Part shown: in pieces, positions 26,484 to 34,925 of the stretch
How positions within the stretch are numbered: position 1 is the stretch's first letter
How the letters are laid out: every line of letters begins with the position of its first letter
DNA from: JAEUIE01 sp047602475
Lineage (GTDB): Bacteria; Planctomycetota; Planctomycetia; Gemmatales; HRBIN36
Length of the DNA stretch: 64,000 nucleotides
Direction: 5' to 3'
Assembly (NCBI GenBank): GCA_047602475.1
Contig: JASGHE010000003.1
Location: 248,001-312,000 of the forward strand
The notes under the pieces: model-generated
Told to the model about the DNA's origin: nothing
Seen by the model: the letters and a program-made list of their open reading frames with translations, nothing else
Databases searched by the model: none
Made by a program: the position numbers and the translations under genes

Positions 26484-26968
26484 GTTCGAGAGACCTTCCT
26501 AAGCTGTGCGTATCTGACGCACGGCTGGCTTGTTATTGGCTCCCCCGGTTCCACACCCGGGAAGCTCGATGGAATGACAAAAACACTACAATCCGTGTCC
26601 GAGTCTACGTCTATTCTATCAGGGAGGAATGATGTACGGTCAAGGTGTACAGTGAGGGTTTGTTCCAAGGTGAGCATTGGAAAGCAGTTGCGACAATAAT
26701 GAAATTGTGGAAGGGTATGGGTGACTGGTTCACGCGATGTTAATGATGATCGTAAACATATGACAGATAATAACTTACTGTAATGTGAAGCTCGCTGGTA
26801 TGAACTTCAGGATAGAGCCATTTGTTTCACTGGATAGTGGTAAATAATACGAATCGTGGGGAAGTTTGAGGGTTAGCCATGACAACCTGAAGCGCCAGCG
26901 AGTGCAGTTACACTACGCAAGGTCCACCCTCGCTTGCGCTTCAGGCTGCCATGGCGGAGGCGTTCCTT
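26484..26968. other. 485-bp intergenic region with one palindrome
   Basis: No gene, RNA or terminator is recognised in 26484-26870, which is AT-rich. At 26886-26946 there is a variant of the family 2 palindrome: CCTGAAGCGCCAGCGAG pairs with CTCGCTTGCGCTTCAGG. Confidence 0.5.
26886..26946. repeat. long palindrome, family 2 variant
   Basis: Arms CCTGAAGCGCCAGCGAG and CTCGCTTGCGCTTCAGG with one mismatch, loosely extended outward by ATGACAA and TGCCAT. It sits about 22 bp downstream of the stop of the 95-residue gene at 26969-27256. Confidence 0.75.
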
Positions 26969-27256
26969 TTACTCTTCCTCCTCATCGTCCTTGATAATCA
27001 CATCTTTGAAGAGCGAGATGGCCACCACTTCTTCGCTGCGGACGAGGATATGCTTGCGGTTGGCTTTGATGCCACTTAGTTTGGCGGCGACGATGTAGTT
27101 TTCCCTGGTGGTAGGGCTGTCTCTCAGGTCGTGCAGGTCGGCATCTTCCAGCACATAGTGATGCGGATCGATTCCGACCAGTTTGCCCAGGCAGACATAG
27201 GGACTGTTCAAATCGAGCACCACTTTGTGCCGAACATAGGTCTCCAGTGTTTCCAT
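26969..27256 (-). CDS. small conserved Sm-like protein
   Basis: Protein of 95 residues beginning METLETYVRHKVVLDLNSPY. The order, strand (VVLDLNSPYVCLGKLVGID), strand (HYVLEDADLHDLRD), then a last pair of strands (HILVRSEEVVAISL), looks like an Sm/LSm small beta-barrel, where an Asp-rich second strand binds nucleotides. The tail is acidic (KDDEEEE). Planctomycete genomes carry close relatives with no assigned function. AAGGGAG lies before the start. A role in RNA binding is only a structural guess. Confidence 0.6.
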   Translation of the reverse strand: METLETYVRHKVVLDLNSPYVCLGKLVGIDPHHYVLEDADLHDLRDSPTTRENYIVAAKLSGIKANRKHILVRSEEVVAISLFKDVIIKDDEEEE

Positions 27257-27509
27257 TGAAACTCCCTTGGCAACGCTGCACAGAATAGCCTACAGTTAAT
27301 ATCGTATGCTTCACCTGCACAAACCAGTAGCACGGTCAGGAGACCGGCTACAGTGCGCGTGTAGTGGGTCATTCCGGTCTCTCCCCCTTTCCAAGGGGGA
27401 GTCGGAGGGGGGTAAAGTCTTCGTGACATAGAACCCCACGCACCCTCCCCTTGGTAAGGGGAGGAGAAAGTGACCTGCATAGGAACGTGAATGGCATGGA
27501 AAGGCCGGT

Positions 27510-28736
27510 ATGTCGGTAGTTGAACGGATCATCGATCACCCGGAGGCGTTAGCGCAGGCGGTGGAGCATCTCGCCCAGGCAGGCGTGATCGGCTTTGATA
27601 CTGAGTTTGTCGGTGAGCAATCATTTCATCCTGAACTCTGCTTGATACAGATCGCCAGTGCGGATCGGCTTTATCTGATCGATCCTCAATCGTGTGGCGA
27701 TCTTTCAGCTTTCTGGGAATTGATGACCTCGGGTCGGGTGGAAGTGGTCGTCCATGCCGGGCGGGAAGAGATTCGGCAATGTATCCGAGCTACCGGCGTC
27801 GGTCCGAAACGCTGTTTCGATGTGCAAATTGCCGCCGGGTTGCTGGGGTTGGGCTACCCTCTGGGGCATGCTTCGCTGGTGAACCAGTTGCTGGGGGCCA
27901 ACCTCTCCAAGACGGAGACTCTCACTGATTGGCGGGCACGACCGCTGACGCCGCAGCAGATTCGTTATGCCTACGATGATGTGCGGTTTCTGCTTCCACT
28001 CTATAGTCGAATGAAAGCCAGGCTCGAACGGCTCAAGCGGCTCGATTGGGCAGAGGAAGAGTTTACCCGATTGGGGACGATTGCCGCCGACGAGGCGCCG
28101 AACAATCTGGAACGGTGGCGCAAGGTGAAAGGCACATCGTCGCTGCATTCCAAGCAGTTGGCGGTGCTGCGGGAAATATTCGCCTGGCGGCAGGAGCGAG
28201 CGGAGGTGCTGGATCGTCCGGCCCGGACGCTGATCCGTGATGAGATCATGGTCGATATAATCAAGCGCGATCCGAAGACGACTGCTGATCTAATGGGGAT
28301 GCGCGGCCTGGGCGTGGCCCGGCGCGATCTGGACGGGTTGCTCGCCTCCATCGAACGGGGAAGGAAGACGCCAAGCGACCAGTGTCCCAAGACCTCGCCG
28401 AAGGAACTGGATCCGCCGCAACTGGCGGTGTTGGTCGATTTCCTGCAGGTGGTAATGGGGCATGTATCGCTACAGATGAAGTTATCAGCAAGCTTGATCT
28501 GCACCATGAGCGATTTGCGTTATGTCATCAAGCGGGCGTTGGGGGAGAAGCTATCCTCGCATGCATCGCTACTCAATGAAGGCTGGCGGGCGAAGCATAT
28601 CAGGCCGCTGCTGGAAGCGGTACTCAAGGGGGAGTATGCTTTGCGGGTGGGGAAACTGCATGGGATAGCACCGCTTCAGTTTGCGGGGCCGAACGTCCCC
28701 GATAGTATTGGCGAGGGGGATGGTGAGGCAGAGTAG
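27510..28736 (+). CDS. rnd: ribonuclease D
   Basis: 3'-to-5' exoribonuclease of the DEDD class, used in tRNA 3' end trimming. The 408 residues show the exonuclease I motif GFDTEFVGEQSFHPELCLIQ with Asp and Glu at residues 29-31, motif II VVVHAGREEIRQC and motif III IRYAYDDVRFLLPLY. After it come an HRDC-like domain (SKQLAVLREIFAWRQERAE) and a second helical domain (about 300-390). GGAAAGG precedes the start. It stands alone between repeat DNA and the DUF1559 operon. Confidence 0.93.
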   Translation: MSVVERIIDHPEALAQAVEHLAQAGVIGFDTEFVGEQSFHPELCLIQIASADRLYLIDPQSCGDLSAFWELMTSGRVEVVVHAGREEIRQCIRATGVGPKRCFDVQIAAGLLGLGYPLGHASLVNQLLGANLSKTETLTDWRARPLTPQQIRYAYDDVRFLLPLYSRMKARLERLKRLDWAEEEFTRLGTIAADEAPNNLERWRKVKGTSSLHSKQLAVLREIFAWRQERAEVLDRPARTLIRDEIMVDIIKRDPKTTADLMGMRGLGVARRDLDGLLASIERGRKTPSDQCPKTSPKELDPPQLAVLVDFLQVVMGHVSLQMKLSASLICTMSDLRYVIKRALGEKLSSHASLLNEGWRAKHIRPLLEAVLKGEYALRVGKLHGIAPLQFAGPNVPDSIGEGDGEAE

Positions 28737-28859
28737 GAATTCGACTTGGGCCGTCAGGATTATTGAGAATAGTCACAAATAGTCGTGCCAACCTGTAGGG
28801 TGGCAGCACAACATTCTTATCAAGCAAGTACCTCCAGTTAGACATGGGGATCATGTATC

Positions 28860-29756
28860 ATGCGCTCAGCCCGGTTACGTCGTGCTTTTACCCTCATCGA
28901 ATTGCTGGTAGTCATTGCCATCATCGCATTGCTGATGGCCTTACTGCTCCCGGCGATCCAGCGAGTACGGGAAGCAGCCAACAAAATAAAATGCAGCAAC
29001 AATCAGCGACAACTGGTGTTAGCCCAGCACATGCACCATAACGATTATGGCTACTTTTCTTATGCAGTAGATAAGAGCGGCCCGGAACGTTCATGGAGCA
29101 TCATGTTGCTCAACTATCTGGAGCAGCCTGCGCTTCAGCAATCTTATGATCTTACGCAACCCTGGTACGCTACGGTTAATAAGCCTGTCATAACACAGAG
29201 TTTGGCGATCTTTATCTGTCCGAGTTCGCCGGCACAGGATCGAGTCTATTCGGGCGTGACGGATAAAGGCAAGCCCTACACTTCATTCGCCGGCGATTAT
29301 GCAGGGATACGTCAGGTGAAGGATTCCATGGTAGTGGCGGGCATTGTGCCAGTTTCCGGTGATGGCATTCTCAGCAAGGACCTGAAGCGACGCTTTGCAT
29401 CAGTACGGGACGGCGTCTCGAACACGATCATGTTCGGTGATCGAGCTGGCGGGCCTGACCACTATGTGAATGGTCAAGTGGTAACTACCCCTGCAGTGAG
29501 TAATGGCTTGGGATGGGGTGCGAGGGCTAACTATGTTCAACTCGAAGGCTACTTGAGCGATGGGCTGACCAGTCCTGGAACTCGCATGATGAACGCCAAC
29601 AATGATGAGTTTTACAGCTTCCACCCGGGTGGCGGAAACTTCAGCTTCGGTGACGGGTCTGTCCATTTCCTTCGGGCTGATATTAGAGCGACGGTTTTCG
29701 CGGCGTTATTGACTGCTTCGGGTGGCGAAACCTTTTCATCAGAGGACTGGGAGTAA
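28860..29756 (+). CDS. DUF1559 protein with type IV pilin-like N-terminus
   Basis: Protein of 298 residues with the prepilin cleavage site and hydrophobic helix RRAFTLIELLVVIAIIALLM, followed by REAANKIKCSNNQRQLVLA and the closing DGSVHFLRADI, the marks of the DUF1559 (SBP_bac_10-like) family that planctomycetes carry in dozens of copies. It is probably exported by a type II/IV pilus-type pathway and forms a surface or periplasmic pseudopilin. It heads a three-gene run with a lipoprotein (1 bp after the stop) and a WD40 protein. The exact role of this family is unknown. Confidence 0.93.
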   Translation: MRSARLRRAFTLIELLVVIAIIALLMALLLPAIQRVREAANKIKCSNNQRQLVLAQHMHHNDYGYFSYAVDKSGPERSWSIMLLNYLEQPALQQSYDLTQPWYATVNKPVITQSLAIFICPSSPAQDRVYSGVTDKGKPYTSFAGDYAGIRQVKDSMVVAGIVPVSGDGILSKDLKRRFASVRDGVSNTIMFGDRAGGPDHYVNGQVVTTPAVSNGLGWGARANYVQLEGYLSDGLTSPGTRMMNANNDEFYSFHPGGGNFSFGDGSVHFLRADIRATVFAALLTASGGETFSSEDWE

Positions 29757-29757
29757 T

Positions 29758-30213
29758 ATGAACCGTAGTTACTTCCAGCGATCGAGAGTTCGATACCATC
29801 GTTTCGCAGCAATCCTGGTTCTAGGCTTGGGATTGCTCTGCGCCTCTTGCGGTAAGAAGGAAGCAGCCAGGCTGCCGGTGTATCCGGTGCATGGCAAAAT
29901 CCTGGTCGACGGCAAACCAGTTGAGAAAGTGATGGTGGTGCTGCATCCTCTGGATGGCCTCGATCTCCAGGGAGCGCCCAAGCCTTTCGCTAAAACCAAT
30001 GCGGACGGCAGCTACAACCTGTCGACGTATGACCCCCAGGATGGCGCTCCGGCAGGCAAATACGCCGTCCTAATCTACTGGTTCAGAAACGACCCGGATG
30101 ATGACGGCAACACAGATCGTTTCCAGAAAAGATACGGTAACCCGGCCGCGCCCGTCATGAAGGTTGATATTACCCCCGGTGTCAACTCTTTGAAAACCCT
30201 TGATGTAAAGTAG
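29758..30213 (+). CDS. lipoprotein with carboxypeptidase-regulatory-like domain
   Basis: Protein of 151 residues. A signal peptide ends in the lipobox LLCASCGKKE, so Cys is likely lipid-modified. The rest, VYPVHGKILVDGKPVEKVMV with NADGSYNLSTYDPQDGAPAG and KYAVLIYW, is a small beta-sandwich of the carboxypeptidase-regulatory type. Such lipoproteins regularly follow DUF1559 genes in planctomycetes. ATG at 29758 begins 1 bp after the DUF1559 stop. Function unknown; a partner of the pseudopilin is likely from gene order. Confidence 0.85.
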   Translation: MNRSYFQRSRVRYHRFAAILVLGLGLLCASCGKKEAARLPVYPVHGKILVDGKPVEKVMVVLHPLDGLDLQGAPKPFAKTNADGSYNLSTYDPQDGAPAGKYAVLIYWFRNDPDDDGNTDRFQKRYGNPAAPVMKVDITPGVNSLKTLDVK

Positions 30214-30217
30214 GTAC

Positions 30218-31162
30218 ATGCTTACTCTCCTGACCTGTCTTATTGCGTTGGTGCCTGTAGAGACAAGCACCGAGGGTTATCTGGTCACTCGTCTGGTGGG
30301 GCATCAGGGCGAGGTCAATTCGGTTGCCTTCTCTCCTGACGGGAAGACACTCTACTCCGGCGATGAGCATGGCAAGCTCATTGCCTGGGATGTAGCCACT
30401 CGAAAACCGCGCTGGACAGTTGAAGCACAAAGCGGTCGAGTCTATTCCCTGGCGGTCTCGCCTGATGGCAAGCACATCTGGACCGGGGGTGGGGAATACA
30501 CGATTCATTCATGGTCTGCTGAAGGCAAGGCGGAACGAACCATCGAAAAGCACCGTGACCGGGTTTACGTGCTGACCTTCTCTCCTGATGGATCCAAGGT
30601 CGCTTCAGCCTGCAAAGAGGGCTTGATCGCCCTGTGGGATGCGAAAACTGGGAGCCTGATCGAGAGCTGGCAGGGGCACGATGATGGAATCCGGGGAATG
30701 ACCTTTATCGACGATGGCAAAGCGCTGCTCACGGCGGGGCGGGAAGGGATGTTGCATCGCTGGTCGCTCCAAGGCGGCAAACCCCAACAGAGTGAGCATG
30801 GGCATAAGGATCGTATTTATGGGGCCAACCTTTCACCCGATGGCCAACTCGCTGTCACCAGTTGCAGGGATGGCTCGGCCAAGGTATGGAACGCGAAAAC
30901 GCTAAAGTGCCAGGCGACCTTTGAAGGGCCGAAAGCTGCACTATTGAGATCGTGCTTTCTGCCTGACGGCAAGACGATTGCTTCGGCAGGCGACACGGGA
31001 CTAGTGTGGTTCTGGAACGCCGAGACGGGTATCCCGCGCACCAAGCTGGATGACTGCGGTAGCAAGCTCAATAGCCTGGCAGTCAGTATCCCCGGCAAAC
31101 TCCTCGCCGGTGCCGGGAGCGATCATGCGGTGTGGCTGTGGGATATATCGGGTGGGAAGTAG
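30218..31162 (+). CDS. WD40 repeat protein
   Basis: Protein of 314 residues made of about seven WD40 repeats, each with the pattern VAFSPDGKTL...SGD...WD, for example VNSVAFSPDGKTLYSGDEHG, VYSLAVSPDGKHIWTGG, VYVLTFSPDGSKVASACKEG and YGANLSPDGQLAVTSCRDG. A seven-bladed propeller is expected. The N-terminus MLTLLTCLIALVPVETS is hydrophobic and may be a signal peptide. The gene starts 4 bp after the lipoprotein stop, so it belongs to the same operon; it probably serves as a protein-binding scaffold outside the cytoplasm. Confidence 0.9.
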   Translation: MLTLLTCLIALVPVETSTEGYLVTRLVGHQGEVNSVAFSPDGKTLYSGDEHGKLIAWDVATRKPRWTVEAQSGRVYSLAVSPDGKHIWTGGGEYTIHSWSAEGKAERTIEKHRDRVYVLTFSPDGSKVASACKEGLIALWDAKTGSLIESWQGHDDGIRGMTFIDDGKALLTAGREGMLHRWSLQGGKPQQSEHGHKDRIYGANLSPDGQLAVTSCRDGSAKVWNAKTLKCQATFEGPKAALLRSCFLPDGKTIASAGDTGLVWFWNAETGIPRTKLDDCGSKLNSLAVSIPGKLLAGAGSDHAVWLWDISGGK

Positions 31163-31551
31163 GCAGGAGTACTTCGTCACAGTTACCAAAGAGGGCTAGT
31201 CTAAGCATTGAAGCCCCTGATAAGGGGCGACCGGGGAGTAGCTGGCAGCGCTAGCTGCCAGGATGAAATGATTAAATGACTGAGCCCCGAAGGGGCGATT
31301 GGGACAGAATACATGTTCCAATCACCCCTCCGGGGCTCTTCGTTCAAATCCCCGTTCAACTGGCAGCTTCGCAGCCAGCTACTTCCTGATCGCCCCTTAT
31401 CAGGGGCTAACAATCATAACGCTTGTTTCTAAGTGCGTCGATCTACCTACTCCTGGCTTCTATTCTTCTGGCTTCTATTCTCTTGACCTCCGCCTGTTCC
31501 AAGGCTCTAATACACTTCCTACCTTCCTCCCGCCTGTTTCTGAGGTTTGAC
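31163..31551. repeat. 389-bp intergenic region with three nested palindromes
   Basis: Outermost arms GCCCCTGATAAGGGGCGA (near 31213) and TCGCCCCTTATCAGGGGC (near 31390). Inside them GTAGCTGGCAGCGCTAGCTG near 31237 pairs with CTGGCAGCTTCGCAGCCAGC near 31360. The core is GAGCCCCGAAGGGGCGATTG near 31282 with its complement at 31319-31337 (AATCACCCCTCCGGGGCTC). A CTCCTGGCTTCTATTCTTCTG repeat lies at 31449-31482, just before the next gene. Confidence 0.8.
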
Positions 31552-33042
31552 ATGTCTCTCCATAATCGTCGTGAGTTTCTGCGTGATAGTTCTCTGCTGG
31601 CAGCGGCATCGCTTTCCCTGGGCCAACTGAGCCACGCCCAGGACGACAAAAAGAAGAAAGAGAAAGAAAAGAAGGTCGTGGCGAAGGTCTCGGCCAACGA
31701 ACGCATCCGAGTGGCGATCATCGGCTTCAATGGCCGAGGTATGGATCACATCAAGGGCTTTGGGAGCATGCCCGAAACGGAAATCGTGATGCTCTGCGAT
31801 CCCGATCAGCGGATCGTCGAAAAGGGCATGAAGGGCGTCAAGGAATTACAAGAGAAGGAGCCTGGCTACGTTCAGGACCTGCGTCGCATCATGGACGACA
31901 AGTCGATCGATGCTGTCTCCATTGCTACGCCCAACCATTGGCATGCCCTCGCAGCCATCTGGGCGATTCAGGCGGGTAAAGATGTTTATGTCGAGAAGCC
32001 GGTGAGCCACAATGTCAGTGAAGGGCGACGCATTGTCGAGGTAGCCCGTAAGAACAATAAGATCGTGCAGACGGGAACGCAGAGCCGCTCCAACGAGGGC
32101 ATGCAGCAGGTGATGGAGTTCCTCCATGCCGGCAAGATCGGCGCAGTCAAGGTGGCGTATGGCCTGTGTTACAAGCCACGTGGTAGCATCGGCGTGACGA
32201 CCAGCCCCTATGCCGTGCCGGAGAAGTTCGATTACAACCTGTGGTGCGGGCCTGCTCCGATGGATCCGGTGATGCGTTCGGGCATCCATTACAACTGGCA
32301 CTGGTTCTGGAACACCGGCAACGGCGACCTTGGCAACCAGGGTATCCACGAGATGGACAAGGCTCGTTGGGGCCTGAACCTCAAGACCATGCCCGACAAT
32401 GTCTGGAGCATGGGTGGCCGTGTCGGCTATGTTGATTCAGCAGAGACGGCCAACACTCAGCTTTGCATCTTCAACTACGCCAAGGAAGGGTGCAGACTCT
32501 TCTTTGAAGTGCGTGGCTTAAAGACCGACGACTACAAGGGAGCCAAGGTCGGGAACATCTGGGTTGGCCCTGATGGCTACGTTGTCAGCAACAGCTACTC
32601 AGCGGGCATCGCCTATCGCCCCAATGGCGAGAAGATCGTTGAGTTCAAGGGTGGTGGCAACCACTATGCCAACTTCGTCAAAGCAGTGAAGAGCCGTAAG
32701 CACACTGATCTGAACGCTGATATCGAAGAAGGTCATCTTTCCAGTGCTCTGTGCCATCTGGGTAATATCAGTTACCGCCTGGGGCACATCGCCAGCCCGG
32801 AAGAGTTGACCAAGACGATGGATAGCCCCAAGAGCCTGGGCATGTGCGATGAAGGTTGCGACGCTGTCGCCCGCATGAAGAAGCACCTGGAAGATAACAA
32901 GGCTGACCTGACCGGCAAGTTCCACATTGGCAAGCCACTGCAACTGGATGCTGCCAACGAGTGCTTCAAGGATGATAAGGCAGCCAATGCGATGCTGACG
33001 AGGGAGTACCGCAAGGGGTTTGAGGTGCCGGCGAAGGCGTAG
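31552..33042 (+). CDS. Tat-exported Gfo/Idh/MocA family oxidoreductase
   Basis: Protein of 496 residues. The N-terminus NRREFLRDSSLLAAASLSLG is a twin-arginine signal, followed by a Lys-rich linker and the NAD(P)-binding Rossmann fold (IRVAIIGFNGRGMDHIKGF). The conserved EKPVSHNVSEGRRIVE, with the catalytic Lys, and the C-terminal dehydrogenase fold WHWFWNTGNGDLGNQGIHEMDKARWG are typical of planctomycete exported Gfo/Idh/MocA enzymes, thought to act on sugars. The substrate is unknown. The longer in-frame start at 31423 runs through repeat DNA and is rejected. Confidence 0.92.
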   Translation: MSLHNRREFLRDSSLLAAASLSLGQLSHAQDDKKKKEKEKKVVAKVSANERIRVAIIGFNGRGMDHIKGFGSMPETEIVMLCDPDQRIVEKGMKGVKELQEKEPGYVQDLRRIMDDKSIDAVSIATPNHWHALAAIWAIQAGKDVYVEKPVSHNVSEGRRIVEVARKNNKIVQTGTQSRSNEGMQQVMEFLHAGKIGAVKVAYGLCYKPRGSIGVTTSPYAVPEKFDYNLWCGPAPMDPVMRSGIHYNWHWFWNTGNGDLGNQGIHEMDKARWGLNLKTMPDNVWSMGGRVGYVDSAETANTQLCIFNYAKEGCRLFFEVRGLKTDDYKGAKVGNIWVGPDGYVVSNSYSAGIAYRPNGEKIVEFKGGGNHYANFVKAVKSRKHTDLNADIEEGHLSSALCHLGNISYRLGHIASPEELTKTMDSPKSLGMCDEGCDAVARMKKHLEDNKADLTGKFHIGKPLQLDAANECFKDDKAANAMLTREYRKGFEVPAKA

Positions 33043-33057
33043 AGGATGATGTGGCAA

Positions 33058-33263
33058 CTGATCCCGGAGGGATCAAATCGGTTAGCCGGTGGTCGCGGAG
33101 CGCACCACCGGACAAGATAGTTCAGTAATCCTCAAGCACCCTGAAGGGGTGTCAGCACTTCGAGTCGCTGGCACCCCTTCAGGGTGCGGTTGCTTTCATG
33201 TTCGTTCCCGGTGATGGCGCTTTGCTTATCACCGGCTAACAGATGCGATCCCTCCGGGATCAG
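33058..33263. repeat. 206-bp nested palindrome that supplies a stop codon
   Basis: Outer arms CTGATCCCGGAGGGATC and GATCCCTCCGGGATCAG at 33058-33074 and 33247-33263, extended inward by a CGGTTAGCCGGTGGT / ATCACCGGCTAAC pair; the core is CACCCTGAAGGGGTG with CACCCCTTCAGGGTG. The right end provides the TGA stop of the ATP-grasp gene (33260-33262). Confidence 0.85.
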
Positions 33264-34504
33264 CCGAAAAGACGATCAACGAATTGGGCCTTCTCCTGCA
33301 ACTTGCCTATGACTTCGGTCTGATCAACTCCCTCCGCAAACAACGTCAACACCGGCTGCCCCTTCTCGATGACGGTTCCCGGCGCGGGAACGTCCGCATA
33401 CTCGGGCACCGTCCACAGATCATTGGACTTGGGGGTAGACCAGGGGCCTTCCGCGGGGAAATGGATGGAATGAGGAGCAAAATAGATCGCCTTCCCCACG
33501 ATCAGTCCCAGTTCTGCGCGGCTCAGCATGCGTGAAGGCTGACCAAACGCCTGGGCATGTTGATCAATAAAGGGAATGCCACTCGTCAGTTCCAGTACCT
33601 CAATCGACGCGGTGTACCGGGGATTGACCTCCAGAAGGTAGAGTTCGCCTTCATGCAGGATCATGTCGACGCCGAACAGGCCGTGAAGGGCAGGATCGAG
33701 AGCGATGAGTTGTTGGCCTAAACGATCCAGTTCTGCTAGATGATTCCTCGTAAGGGTTTGATCGTGGCAGGGGTCAGATGTACTCATCTGCCCCCTGCTG
33801 TTGCTTGTTAAGGTTGCGTCAGCGTGCAGGGGGCAGCGGAGTACCGCTGACCCCTGCCACAGTGGTAGACTTATACTGCCAGAGTATGCGAAAGGGCTGG
33901 GGGCGTGGAGGAAGTCAACGCTGATCAGTTGCTCGGTAACGCCAAGGCAGTGAACCTTCTCGTCATGCCGAACATAGACCGCAGCGAGGCTGGGGCCATC
34001 GAGAAACTCTTCGACAAAATGCTCAGATGGCAGGTCGGAATCGGGCTTCCAGCGAACGATGCCTCGGCCGCCGGCGCTGGAGATCGGTTTCCTCAACCAG
34101 TGTCCATCTTGGGGAAGTTCCATCCAGGCATGGCGAGGTCGTTTGAGCCCCGACTGATCAGCGACGATATCGAAATAGAGCGGATTGCGGAGGGAGTTGC
34201 CAGACTGCGGAGCGGGATGAAGGTAACCCCATACGGGTCGCTGTTGCTGTAGAGCCAGGTAGACGGATGGATGATTCTCGATGCCGCCGGTGTAGAGGAG
34301 GGGGATGTCGGAGGGGTACTTCGCCAGCCGTTCAACGAGGCCGTGCGGATAGTCGCTGATGGGGATGACCTCAACGGCAGCGATGTTTTGTAGATCGGTA
34401 TCGCCGAAGAGATCGACACAAATTGGACAATAACCGGCGCGTTTGGCGGAGTAGGCCATCGCGCGGGTGCTGGGGCCGATGAGGAGGAGTTGAGGAGATC
34501 TCAC
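33260..34504 (-). CDS. ATP-grasp protein carrying an in-frame repeat insertion
   Basis: Protein of 414 residues. RLAKYPSDIPLLYTGGIENH, WLRKPISSAGGRGIVRWKP (ATP-binding Lys and glycine loop) and GLFGVDMILHEGELYLLEVN with PRYTASIEVLE (metal site) show the ATP-grasp fold, close in style to ATP-grasp proteins linked with tetrahydromethanopterin genes, which ligate a carboxylate to an amine. Residues about 215-247, between YSGSISLPL and TLTRNHLAEL, are encoded by a palindromic repeat (33764-33860) and have no counterpart in this kind of protein. The GTG start at 34504 overlaps the TGA of the preceding small gene (when its frameshift is repaired). The stop comes from a second palindrome. Confidence 0.82.
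   Translation of the reverse strand: MRSPQLLLIGPSTRAMAYSAKRAGYCPICVDLFGDTDLQNIAAVEVIPISDYPHGLVERLAKYPSDIPLLYTGGIENHPSVYLALQQQRPVWGYLHPAPQSGNSLRNPLYFDIVADQSGLKRPRHAWMELPQDGHWLRKPISSAGGRGIVRWKPDSDLPSEHFVEEFLDGPSLAAVYVRHDEKVHCLGVTEQLISVDFLHAPSPFAYSGSISLPLWQGSAVLRCPLHADATLTSNSRGQMSTSDPCHDQTLTRNHLAELDRLGQQLIALDPALHGLFGVDMILHEGELYLLEVNPRYTASIEVLELTSGIPFIDQHAQAFGQPSRMLSRAELGLIVGKAIYFAPHSIHFPAEGPWSTPKSNDLWTVPEYADVPAPGTVIEKGQPVLTLFAEGVDQTEVIGKLQEKAQFVDRLFG
33764..33860. repeat. double-hairpin (BIME-like) repeat inside a coding sequence
   Basis: Outer arms GTGGCAGGGGTCA and TGACCCCTGCCAC are perfect over 13 bp. Inside are two hairpins, CAGATGTACTCATCTG and CAGCGGAGTACCGCTG, each carrying a GTAC/AGTA-like loop. 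The same design is found at 37673-37781 (identical 13-bp arms) and 47264-47361. It lies in frame inside the ATP-grasp gene. Confidence 0.92.
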
Positions 34505-34916
34505 TGGGAGGGTCTCAGCCAGTAGCCCTGCTTCTTGATGGCGACGAGGCGTTCGAGGGGAGTGATTCCCGGCTTGGTCTCTGACTCATCAGGGACGGCG
34601 CCGTTCTGATGAACTTGCCCATGCTTACCCAGGCGGCTTCATCATGACCTTGCTGCCAACCGGGCTTCTTGATCAACAGGCCTTCCAGATACTCGTCACC
34701 TATCAGGAAAAGTTCCCGTTCGGACGGCAAACAGGCAATGATTGCCAGGATGGTGATGAGAAGGACTGGCAGCAGCATGAAACTCAAGACGTTTCTTGTA
34801 TCTGAATTCTCGGTTGTGAGAGTGAAATACAGGCACACTCCTGGAGCGGTGCTGAGAAGCAAGCAAATGATCACCTTGATCCATTTCAGACCAACATCAG
34901 CTTGTGATTTGGACAT
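34501..34916 (-). CDS. small membrane protein of unknown function, frameshifted
   Basis: About 138 residues after repair of a frameshift. Two membrane helices are visible: VIICLLLSTAPGVCLYFTL and VLSFMLLPVLLITILAIIAC. As written the frame ends at 34515 in a Ser/Pro/Arg-rich tail. If one G is added in the run near 34617-34619 (coding ATGGGCAAG becomes ATGGGGCAAG), the tail becomes MGQVHQNGAVPDESETKPGI followed by TPLERLVAIKKQGYWLRPSQ and the stop falls at 34501-34503, overlapping the GTG start of the ATP-grasp gene. That overlap supports the repair. The DEYLEGLLIKKPGWQQ stretch is conserved-looking but not recognised. Confidence 0.55.
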
Positions 34917-34925
34917 AGCCAACAC

